Below, piece after piece: positions 6,461-12,087 of a stretch of 12,087 bases of DNA. The first letter of the stretch is position 1; the number at the start of each line of letters is the position of its first letter. The translations under genes and the position numbers were made by a program. The DNA is from Mayfieldus sp038329895 (GTDB lineage: Bacteria; Actinomycetota; Thermoleophilia; Solirubrobacterales; 70-9): contig JBBQNM010000070.1 in assembly GCA_038329895.1 (NCBI GenBank), forward strand, positions 1 to 12,087. The letters are read 5' to 3'. Below the pieces are notes generated by a model that saw only the letters and a program-made list of their open reading frames with translations, was not told the DNA's origin and did no database searches.

Positions 6461-7833
6461 GCAGCCCGGTCTTCGGCGCGAAGGTCGCGCTTGCGCGTGC
6501 GATCGGTGCCGCCAGCCGGGCCAGCGGCCGTGGCGGGGGCACGACGCTTCCGGGGCGGGTGCTGTTGCGCCTCTCGCCGGACGCGATCGCGAAGCTCGGC
6601 AGCAGGCTTTCTCGCAGCACGATCGTCAGCGCGACGAACGGAAAGACGACCACCGCGGGGATGATCTCCACCGCCCTGGCCGCCGAAGGGCGCACGCCGG
6701 TCCACAATCGCGCCGGATCGAACATGACCTGGGGCGTCGCCACGGCGCTGCTCGAGCAGCACGGCAGCGAAGGCCTGTTCGAGGTCGACGAGGCCTGGCT
6801 GCCAAAGGTCACCGCGCAGCTTGACCCGGCGCTGATCGTGCTCGGCAACCTGTTCCGCGACCAGCTCGACCGCTACGGGGAGCTGGAGACGCTCGCCGAC
6901 GAGTGGGCAAAGCTGGTCGAGGCGCGCGCCGGGCGCACGCGCTTCGTGCTCAACGCCGACGACCCGCTGATCGCCGACCTCGGACGCGACCGTGAGGAGC
7001 GCCCTCGCCCGGGCGTCACCTACTTCGGGATCGAGGACCCGCGCCACGCGCTGCCCGAGCTCCAGCACGCGCACGATGCCAAGCACTGCCGCCGCTGCGG
7101 TCATCCGTACGCATACGAGCGCGCCTTCGTCGGGCACCTCGGTCATTACTCGTGCCCCTCATGCGGCGCCCAGCGCCCGACGCCCGACGTCGCCGCAACC
7201 GAGATCGACCTTCTGGGAATGGAGGGCTCGCAGCTTTCGGTTCGCACTCCCAAGGGCGACCTCCACCTGAAGCTGCCCCTGCCCGGCCTCTACAACGCCT
7301 ACAACGCGCTGGCCGCGATCGCCGCCGCGTTGGACCTCGGGGTGGGAATGGACTCGGTGCGCTCCGGCCTGGAGTCGGTGCGCGCCGTATTCGGCCGCGT
7401 TGAGACAATCGAGGTGGACGGCAAGCCGGTCTCGATCCTGCTGATCAAGAACCCGGCCGGCGCCAACGAGGTGCTGCGCACGCTGCGGCTGGAAAGCGGC
7501 GGCGGTGACCTTGACCTCTGGTTCGCGCTCAACGACGGGATCGCCGACGGGCGCGACGTCTCGTGGGTCTGGGACGCCGACTTCGAGCTGCTCGCCGGGG
7601 CCGCGCGTCACGTCACCTGCTCCGGCACGCGGGCGCCGGAGATGGCGCTGCGACTGAAGTACGCCGGCTGGGCGCCCGAGTCGATCGCGGTCGAGGAGGG
7701 GATAGCCAGCTCGCTAGAGCGCGCCGTCGCACAGGCCGACGGTCGCCTGTTCGCGCTTCCCACCTACACCGCGCTGCTGGAACTGCGGACGCTGCTCGCC
7801 GATCGGGGTTTGGCAAAGGATTATTGGGAATGA
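6457..7833 (+). CDS. murT: Lipid II isoglutaminyl synthase, Mur ligase-like subunit MurT
   Basis: This 458-residue MurT has a Mur ligase central domain with P-loop SATNGKTTT (58-66), SNMTWG (88-93), a FEVDEAWLP segment (108-116) and a FVLNADDP segment (163-170). An inserted four-cysteine zinc ribbon follows: C211/C214 (CRRCGH) and C233/C236 (CPSC). The C-terminal DUF1727 region has LLIKNPAGANEVLRTL (328-343) and FALNDGIADGRDVSWVWD (356-373), holding the catalytic aspartates. With GatD, MurT converts the D-Glu of lipid II to D-isoglutamine, using ATP to activate the carboxylate and ammonia from glutamine; it acts on the cytosolic face. The TTG start at 6457 overlaps the kinase stop (TTGA), and no later start would spare the N-terminal helix. 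The length is slightly above the 437 residues of the S. aureus protein. Confidence 0.95.
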   Translation: MSSPVFGAKVALARAIGAASRASGRGGGTTLPGRVLLRLSPDAIAKLGSRLSRSTIVSATNGKTTTAGMISTALAAEGRTPVHNRAGSNMTWGVATALLEQHGSEGLFEVDEAWLPKVTAQLDPALIVLGNLFRDQLDRYGELETLADEWAKLVEARAGRTRFVLNADDPLIADLGRDREERPRPGVTYFGIEDPRHALPELQHAHDAKHCRRCGHPYAYERAFVGHLGHYSCPSCGAQRPTPDVAATEIDLLGMEGSQLSVRTPKGDLHLKLPLPGLYNAYNALAAIAAALDLGVGMDSVRSGLESVRAVFGRVETIEVDGKPVSILLIKNPAGANEVLRTLRLESGGGDLDLWFALNDGIADGRDVSWVWDADFELLAGAARHVTCSGTRAPEMALRLKYAGWAPESIAVEEGIASSLERAVAQADGRLFALPTYTALLELRTLLADRGLAKDYWE

Positions 7834-8579
7834 GCGCCCCAGCACGAGGAACGAGGAACGAGGAACGAGGAACGGTCGTCTGGCACGACGCCGAGTGCGG
7901 CGCCTACGAGGCCGATCTGCCGCTCTGGGAGGAGCTTGCCGAGGCGGCCGACGGGCCGGTGCTCGAGCTCGGCTGCGGGACGGGTCGGGTGGCGCTGCAC
8001 CTGGCGCGGCGCGGTCACGCGGTGGTCGGCATCGATAGCGACGCCGAACTGATCGCCGAGCTGTGCGAACGGGCCGCCGCCGAGGGGCTGACGGTTGGTG
8101 CCGAGCAGGCCGACGCAGCGGGATTCTCGCTCGACAAGCGCTTCGGGCTGATCGTCGCGCCGATGCAGCTGGTCCAGCTTCTGCCCGACGGCGAGGCGCG
8201 CCACGAATGCCTCAGTGCGGCCGCCGCACACCTGGAGTCAGGCGGCTGCCTGGCGCTCGCAATCGTCGCCGAAGCCCGAACCGGGACACCCCCCTCCCCC
8301 GCCCTGCCCGACGTCCGCGAGCGCGACGGTTGGGTCTACTCGAGCATGCCGCTCGGGGTGATCCGGGAGGGCGACTCTCTGCTGCTCGAGCGGTTGCGGC
8401 AGACCGTCGATCCGGACGGTCACCTGGAGGAGAGCCACAACGCCGTTCGCTTGCGGATGCTCTCCACCGCTTCTCTGGAGCGGGAAGGGCGACCGGCGGG
8501 CCTCAGTCCCGCCGGTCGCCGTCGCATCGAGGCCACCGACGCCCACGTCGGCTCGACAGTTGTCCTCTTGGGGGCCTGA
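7830..8579 (+). CDS. Class I SAM-dependent methyltransferase between murT and gatD
   Basis: This is a 249-residue methyltransferase. ATG 7830 overlaps the murT TGA (ATGA) and has AAAGGA 9 nt upstream (7815-7820). SAM motif I is PVLELGCGTGRVALHLA (43-59), then VVGIDSD (65-71), and GLIVAPMQLVQLL around residue 108 at the position where the acceptor-side motif is expected. The C-terminal half (VYSSMPLGVIREGDSLLLERLRQTV) is the beta-rich extension seen in a group of actinobacterial methyltransferases of unknown substrate. Residues 6-14 (RGTRNEERG) are coded by four 7-bp tandem repeats and look like low-complexity sequence. It splits murT from gatD, which are adjacent in Firmicutes, so a role tied to lipid II or the envelope is possible by context only. 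Confidence 0.85.
   Translation: MSAPARGTRNEERGTVVWHDAECGAYEADLPLWEELAEAADGPVLELGCGTGRVALHLARRGHAVVGIDSDAELIAELCERAAAEGLTVGAEQADAAGFSLDKRFGLIVAPMQLVQLLPDGEARHECLSAAAAHLESGGCLALAIVAEARTGTPPSPALPDVRERDGWVYSSMPLGVIREGDSLLLERLRQTVDPDGHLEESHNAVRLRMLSTASLEREGRPAGLSPAGRRRIEATDAHVGSTVVLLGA
7844..7871 (+). repeat. Four-copy 7-bp tandem repeat (ACGAGGA)
   Basis: ACGAGGA occurs four times in perfect tandem (7844-7850, 7851-7857, 7858-7864, 7865-7871), a few codons after the methyltransferase ATG. Because 7 is not a multiple of 3, gain or loss of one unit would break the frame. Each unit also carries an AGGA that resembles a ribosome site. Confidence 0.9.
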
Positions 8580-8580
8580 G

Positions 8581-9315
8581 ATGGAGCTGCGCCTGGCGGC
8601 CCTATATCCGGATCAGATGAACATCTACGCCGACCGCGGCAACATCCTCTTCCTGCGCCACCGCTGCGAGTGGCGCGGCATCTCCTTCTCCTACGCGGCC
8701 GCCGGCCCCGGCGAGCGATTGGACCCCGGCGCCCACGACCTGATCTACATCGGCGGCGGTCAGGACCGTGACCAGCGCATGGTCGCCGCCGACATGGTGG
8801 CCACCAAGGGCGATGACCTGGGATCGGCCGTCGATGACGGCGCCGTGCTGCTCGCGGTCTGCGGTGGCTATCAGCTGCTCGGCCACAGCTACCAGCTCGG
8901 CGAGGAGCGAATCCCCGGCCTCGGGCTGGCCGACCTGGAGACGGTCCGCGAGCCCGGTGAGCGACTGATCGGCAACGTCGCAATCGAGGCCGACCTCGGA
9001 ACCGGCCCGCAGCTGATCGCGGGATTCGAGAACCACGGCGGGCGCACCCACCTCGGTGACGACGCGCAGCCGCTCGGCCGGGTGGTCAAGGGGTTCGGCA
9101 ATAACGGCCGCGACGGCTTCGAGGGCGTGCGCCGCGGCAACCTGATCGGCACCTATCTGCACGGCCCGCTGCTGCCCAAGAACGCCTGGCTCGCCGATCG
9201 CCTGATCCAGCTGGCACTGGCGCGGCGAGCGGGGTCCGAACCGGAGCTTGCGCCGCTTGACGACTCGCTTGAGGCCGCGGCGCACGAGAGCGCTCGCCGA
9301 GCTGCGCTCGGCTAG
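8581..9315 (+). CDS. gatD: Lipid II isoglutaminyl synthase, glutamine amidotransferase subunit GatD
   Basis: This 244-residue class I glutamine amidotransferase of the CobB/CobQ-like type has the catalytic Cys94 in AVCGGYQLLG (92-101) and His194 in GTYLHGPLLPKN. R128 is in ERLIGN, at about the position of the substrate-binding Arg reported for S. aureus GatD. N-terminal YPDQMNIYADRGN (9-21) and IYIGGGQDRDQ (55-65) also match the family. It releases ammonia from glutamine and feeds it to MurT for amidation of lipid II D-Glu. The start ATG 8581 follows the methyltransferase TGA by one base, with a G-rich stretch (8570-8574) as a partial Shine-Dalgarno. The same frame is open upstream to 8560, but those residues are unlike the family. 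The last ~20 residues (after LALARRAG) are an Ala/Glu-rich tail. A strong hairpin follows 40 bp downstream. Confidence 0.95.
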   Translation: MELRLAALYPDQMNIYADRGNILFLRHRCEWRGISFSYAAAGPGERLDPGAHDLIYIGGGQDRDQRMVAADMVATKGDDLGSAVDDGAVLLAVCGGYQLLGHSYQLGEERIPGLGLADLETVREPGERLIGNVAIEADLGTGPQLIAGFENHGGRTHLGDDAQPLGRVVKGFGNNGRDGFEGVRRGNLIGTYLHGPLLPKNAWLADRLIQLALARRAGSEPELAPLDDSLEAAAHESARRAALG

Positions 9316-9355
9316 CGCCGTCGATGCAACGCATGGACAGCAGCAGCGTGGTGAG

Positions 9356-9394
9356 CGCTTCTGCTCCTCGCGCAGAGCGGAAGCGATTAGTTTT
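9356..9394 (+). terminator. Rho-independent terminator-like hairpin after gatD
   Basis: An 11-bp stem, CGCTTCTGCTC (9356-9366) with GAGCGGAAGCG (9375-9385), has one T-G wobble and an 8-nt loop, and is followed by ATTAGTTTT. It would end the lipid kinase-murT-methyltransferase-gatD operon. A related hairpin follows the next gene. Confidence 0.75.
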
Positions 9395-9416
9395 GCGTCC
9401 CGCCGACCGCCCCCCG

Positions 9417-9447
9417 GACCGATGAGTTCCGCCGCGGACCGCAGTCT
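9417..9447 (+). promoter_or_regulatory. Putative promoter, copy 1 of a shared bipartite motif (GACCGATGAGTTCCG-N12-GTCT)
   Basis: GACCGATGAGTTCCG (9417-9431), then 12 nt, then GTCT (9444-9447), 29 nt before the ATG of the DHFR-like gene. The same two blocks at the same spacing stand before the DUF899 gene. The layout (upstream block, about 15-nt spacer from GATGAGTT, GTCT) is what a -35/-10 pair for an ECF-type sigma factor would look like. That reading is inference. An alternative is a 13-codon leader frame starting at the ATG inside the block (9422-9463). Confidence 0.5.
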
Positions 9448-9476
9448 CAATGACGAACCATGAGAAAGGAGCTCCG

Positions 9477-10043
9477 ATGAGCAAGCTGATCGTGTCCGAG
9501 TTCGTGACCCTCGACGGCGTCATGGAGGCCCCGGGCGGCGAGCCGACCCACCCGCACACGGGCTGGGTGATGGACTTCATGGGCCCCGAGCAGCAGCAGT
9601 ACAAGCTCGACGAGGTCCGCGAGGCCGAGTCCCTGCTACTCGGGCGGGTGACCTACGAAGGCTTCTCGGCCGCTTGGCCCGAGCGCGAGGGCGAGTTCGC
9701 CGACAAGATGAACTCGATGCTCAAGTACGTCGTCTCCTCGACGCTCTCAGAGCCGCTCGAATGGAACAACGCAACCTTGATCCGCAGCGACGTCGCCGGC
9801 GAGGTCGCGAAGCTCAAGCAGAAACCCAGCGAACCAATTCTCGTCGCCGGCAGCCAGACCCTGGTTCACTCGCTGATCGAGAACGATCTTGTCGACGAGT
9901 ACCGGGTGATGGTGTTCCCGGTGCTGATCGGCAGCGGTAAGCGCCTGTTCCCGGACTCGCCTGACAAGCACTCGATGAAGCTGGTCGACACGAAGCTGTT
10001 CGACTCGGGTGTGGTCGTCCTCACCTACCACCCGGCCCGATGA
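9477..10043 (+). CDS. Dihydrofolate reductase-like / RibD C-terminal domain protein
   Basis: This 188-residue stand-alone RibD-C/DHFR-fold protein has the N-terminal strand KLIVSEFVTLDGVMEAPGG (3-21), SLLLGRVTYEGFSAAWP (52-68), ILVAGSQTLVHSLI (121-134) contacting the nicotinamide cofactor, then LVDEYRVMVFPVLIGSGKRLF (138-158), a family hallmark. Such actinobacterial proteins are predicted NADPH-dependent reductases of unknown substrate; they are not the folate enzyme FolA. The ATG at 9477 has a near-perfect Shine-Dalgarno (AGAAAGGAG, 9463-9471). The same frame is open from 9450, but that start lies before the ribosome site. It forms its own transcription unit, with a terminator-like hairpin before and after it and the shared promoter-like motif just upstream. 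Confidence 0.9.
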   Translation: MSKLIVSEFVTLDGVMEAPGGEPTHPHTGWVMDFMGPEQQQYKLDEVREAESLLLGRVTYEGFSAAWPEREGEFADKMNSMLKYVVSSTLSEPLEWNNATLIRSDVAGEVAKLKQKPSEPILVAGSQTLVHSLIENDLVDEYRVMVFPVLIGSGKRLFPDSPDKHSMKLVDTKLFDSGVVVLTYHPAR

Positions 10044-10063
10044 GCTCGAAGCATCCCGCTGCT

Positions 10064-10110
10064 GCTCCTCGCGCGAAGCGGGAGCGGATTTGGGGAGCCG
10101 CTTGGCTCCC
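10064..10110 (+). terminator. Double hairpin after the DHFR-like gene
   Basis: Two adjacent stems: GCTCC(T)CGC (10064-10072) with GCGGGAGC (10078-10085), one bulged T and loop GCGAA; then GGGAGCC (10093-10099) with GGCTCCC (10104-10110), a perfect 7-bp stem with a GCTT loop. The first is a sequence relative of the hairpin after gatD. No good T-tract follows, so termination efficiency is uncertain. Confidence 0.55.
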
Positions 10111-10124
10111 GTTGGGCAGCCCAG

Positions 10125-10150
10125 CCGATCCCGGAAGTGACCCGGGTCGG
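10125..10150 (+). other. Third intergenic hairpin upstream of DUF899 gene
   Basis: CCGA(T)CCCGG (10125-10134) pairs with CCGGGTCGG (10142-10150) over 9 bp with one bulged T and a 7-nt loop. It lies between the double hairpin and the promoter-like motif, in a 217-bp gene-free stretch. Its role, as part of a terminator cluster or a protein-binding palindrome, cannot be told. Confidence 0.5.
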
Positions 10151-10192
10151 CCCCCCGATCGGCGAGCGGGTGGAGGGCTGACGAGTCTGACC

Positions 10193-10223
10193 GACCGATG
10201 AGTTTCGGGACTTCAGCCGGTCT
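10193..10223 (+). promoter_or_regulatory. Putative promoter, copy 2 of the shared bipartite motif (GACCGATGAGTTTCG-N12-GTCT)
   Basis: GACCGATGAGTTTCG (10193-10207), 12 nt, then GTCT (10220-10223), 37 nt before the DUF899 ATG. The first block differs from copy 1 at one base and the spacing is identical, while the 12 nt between the blocks are not conserved, as expected for promoter elements with a free spacer. The ATG inside the block opens a 9-codon frame (10198-10227). Confidence 0.5.
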
Positions 10224-10260
10224 GTAATTTGAGGCCCCAACGACGAAGGAGACAAACACG

Positions 10261-11013
10261 ATGACGGAGTACAAGGTAGGCACTCGTGAGGAGTGGCAAG
10301 TCGCGCGCAAGGCACTGCTGGAGCGCGAGAAAGAGCTGACGCACCGCGGCGATGAAATGGCGCGCGAGCGGCGCGAGCTGCCGTGGGTGCGGGTCGACAA
10401 GGAGTACAGCTTCGAGACCGACGAGGGGACGAAGACGCTGGCGGAGCTCTTCGACGGGCGCTCGCAGCTACTCGTCTACCACTTCATGTTCGGCCCGGAG
10501 TACACGGCGGGCTGCCCGGTCTGCTCGTCCGCGGCGGATACGTTCGACGGCGCTGTTGAGCACCTGAAGGCGCGCGACGTGACGTTCCTTTGCGTCTCCC
10601 GCGCGCCGCTCGAGAGGCTGCAGGCCTACAAGCGGCGCATGGGCTGGAAGTTCCCCTGGGCGTCGTCGCAGGGAACCGACTTCAACTTCGACTTCGACGT
10701 CTCGGCCACGGAGGAGCAGCTGGCACCGTTCCTCGAAGGCGACGTTCCTCCCGTCGTTGCCCAGCTGGCGGCCGCGTGCGGGACAGACCCGGCGGGATAC
10801 CTGGCGGACCAGCAAGGACTGGGCGCCTTCGCGCTCTCCGACGGAGTCGTCTACCACACCTACTCGTCCTACGCGCGCGGCGTCGAGATCGTGATGGGCT
10901 TCTATCCACTGCTCGACCGGGTGCCGAAGGGACGCAACGAGGGCGGCTCCACGGAGTTCTGGATCCGGCGCCACGACGAGTACGAGGACGTCGGCGCCGG
11001 GCGGACCGGGTAA
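10261..11013 (+). CDS. DUF899 family thioredoxin-like protein
   Basis: This 250-residue DUF899 protein has N-terminal helices rich in charged residues (about 7-40: VGTREEWQVARKALL, KELTHRGDEMARERRELPW), then a thioredoxin-like domain with LLVYHFMFGPEYTAGCPVCSS. C85 and C88 form a CxxC at the redox position. FLCVSRAPLERLQAYKRRMGWKFPW and NFDFDVS follow, and the GFYPLLDRVPKGRNE tail is typical of the family. The fold points to a thiol redox or peroxiredoxin-like role, but no reaction is established for the family. The ATG at 10261 has Shine-Dalgarno AAGGAG (10246-10251) at 9 nt. It is a single-gene unit carrying the same upstream motif as the DHFR-like gene. The IS element begins 41 bp after its stop. 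Confidence 0.92.
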   Translation: MTEYKVGTREEWQVARKALLEREKELTHRGDEMARERRELPWVRVDKEYSFETDEGTKTLAELFDGRSQLLVYHFMFGPEYTAGCPVCSSAADTFDGAVEHLKARDVTFLCVSRAPLERLQAYKRRMGWKFPWASSQGTDFNFDFDVSATEEQLAPFLEGDVPPVVAQLAAACGTDPAGYLADQQGLGAFALSDGVVYHTYSSYARGVEIVMGFYPLLDRVPKGRNEGGSTEFWIRRHDEYEDVGAGRTG

Positions 11014-11038
11014 CGCCCGAGGATCCGCCCACCAGCCC

Positions 11039-11055
11039 GCTTCTGCTTCCGCGTG
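11039..11055 (+). repeat. Half-copy of the intergenic hairpin element
   Basis: GCTTCTGCTTCCGCG matches the 5' arm of the hairpin after gatD (GCTTCTGCTCCTCGCG at 9357-9372) with one substitution and one missing base. The 3' arm expected next is absent, and IS-end-like sequence follows at once. It may have been the terminator of the DUF899 gene before the IS inserted. Confidence 0.45.
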
Positions 11056-12087
11056 AGGCTGTCGCACAAACCCCCTCCTTTTCGGTCCGTTTGCAGCGAG
11101 AAAATGGGCCCATGCCACAGAACTTCCTCAGCTCTGACCGAGACCAACCGATGCTGCTGCCGCCGGACCTGCGTGACTGGCTCGACGAGGACCACCTGGT
11201 TCGTGATCGAGGCGATCGACGAGCTCGACCTCGACGCCTTTTACCGCTCATATCGCGCCGACGGCCACGGCCGCTCCGCCCACCACCCGAAGATGATGCT
11301 GACGCTGCTGACCTACGCCTACGCGGTTGGCGAGCGCAGCTCACGGGGGATCGAGCGGCGCTGCCGCGAGGACGTCGCCTTTCGGGTGATCGCCGCCAAT
11401 CAGGCCCCCGACCATGCGACGATCGCCCGCTTTCGTGTCCGCCACCAGCAGGCCCTCGGCGATCTCTTCGGCCAGATCCTCGGGCTCTGCGCACAGGCGG
11501 GGCTGGTGCAGGCCGGGGTGATCGCCGTCGACGGCAGCAAGTTCGCCGCGATGGCCGCCGATAGGGCCACCCGCGGCTACGAGCAGATCGCGGAGGAGAT
11601 CCTCGCCGAGGCCGGCCGCATCGACGCCGCCGAGGATGAGATCCACGGCGAGGCCCGCGGAGACGAGCTGCCCGAGCACCTGGCACGCCGCGCTGGCAGG
11701 CGGGCCTGGCTTCGGGAGGCAAAGCAGCGCCTCGACGCCGAGCGAGCCGAGACCGAGGAGTCGATCCCCAGGGCCCGCGAGAAGCGCCTTGAGCTCTGCC
11801 ATCGCCGGCTGGGCGAGGACTGGCAAACCGAGCGCCAGGCCAACCGCGATTACGAGGCCTATCGCGCGCGCGGGGTCCGCGAGCGCGGCAAGCAGGCGAT
11901 GGGCTCACCGCCCAAGCCAGCCCAGCTGGCGCCTGCTCCCGCCGGCAAGATCAACACCACCGACCCCGACGCAAAGCGGATGAAGTCGGGCCGCGACTTC
12001 ATCCCCGCCTACAACGCCCAGGCCGTCACCACCGAGGACCAGATCATCGTCGCCGCCGAGATCACCACCGAGGGCGTCGACTTCGAG
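11055..12087 (+). mobile_element. IS1182-family insertion sequence, left part (runs off the window)
   Basis: The element is recognised from its transposase. I place the left end at about 11055, where GAGGCTGTCGCACAAA begins; a GGCTGTCGCA-like tip is what I remember for related IS1182 elements. The right end is outside the window, so the inverted repeat and any target duplication cannot be checked. Confidence 0.65.
11112..12087 (+). pseudogene. IS1182-family transposase, frameshifted and 3' truncated by the window edge
   Basis: The gene begins at ATG 11112 (MPQNFLSSDRDQPMLLPP), and the frame reads DEDHL up to 11198. The protein then continues only in the frame starting at TGG 11197: WFVIEAIDELDLDAFY and on to the window end with no stop. 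That second part carries the family features: YAYAVGERSSRGIERR, DHATIARFRVRH, the first catalytic Asp in VIAVDGSKF (about 11522-11548), a charged coiled-coil-like insert (about 11580-11850) and KINTTDPDAKRMK followed by FIPAYNAQAVTTEDQIIV. Relatives read HL-x-WFV in one frame, so about 5 bases (or another number not divisible by 3) seem to be lost at 11196-11200. A sequencing error or an unusual programmed frameshift are the alternatives. The remaining DDE residues lie beyond the window. Confidence 0.8.

Noticed and set aside
10682..11908. 408-codon open frame on the minus strand
   Set aside because: It is extremely Arg-rich and crosses the DUF899 gene, the intergenic gap and the transposase, so it is a shadow of GC-rich coding sequence.

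Overview
The window is high-GC DNA with GTG and TTG starts, many 4-bp stop/start overlaps and a MurT/GatD pair (lipid II glutamate amidation, a Gram-positive trait). It looks like a chromosomal segment of a high-GC actinobacterium. The style of the FAD oxidoreductase, the hydrolase and the IS1182-type transposase reminds me of Thermoleophilia (Solirubrobacterales and relatives), but that placement is an impression. No RNA gene, CRISPR array or phage module is visible.

Layout. (1) 1-1101, plus: C-terminal part of an FAD/NAD(P) oxidoreductase of the sulfide:quinone reductase / NDH-2 type. (2) 4309 down to 1147, minus: a tight five-gene run made of a lipoprotein cyclophilin (PpiA-like), a HAD-IIA phosphatase, an alpha/beta hydrolase, a small PRC-barrel-like protein and a carboxymuconolactone decarboxylase-family protein. 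The first four junctions overlap by 4-8 bp and the last gap is 11 bp. (3) 4346-4990, plus: a SAM methyltransferase diverging from that run. (4) 5004-5555, minus: a cupin, convergent with the methyltransferase and starting only 11 bp from the next gene. (5) 5567-9315, plus: a cell-envelope operon of YegS/DagK-like lipid kinase, murT, a second SAM methyltransferase and gatD. All are overlapping or abutting, and a strong terminator-like hairpin follows. (6) 9477-11013, plus: two single-gene units, a DHFR/RibD-C-like reductase and a DUF899 thioredoxin-like protein, with strong Shine-Dalgarno sites. (7) 11055-12087, plus: left part of an IS1182-family element whose transposase is frameshifted.

How they fit together. 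MurT and GatD together amidate the D-Glu of lipid II. The lipid kinase ahead of them would act on membrane lipids, so (5) reads as an envelope operon, oddly split by a methyltransferase that starts with four 7-bp repeats. The two units in (6) share a bipartite upstream motif, GACCGATGAGTTYCG-N12-GTCT, 29-37 nt before each start, and are set off by related hairpins. I read this as a shared promoter class, possibly for an ECF sigma factor, and as the least explained signal here. The IS appears to start inside a third, half-copy of the hairpin.
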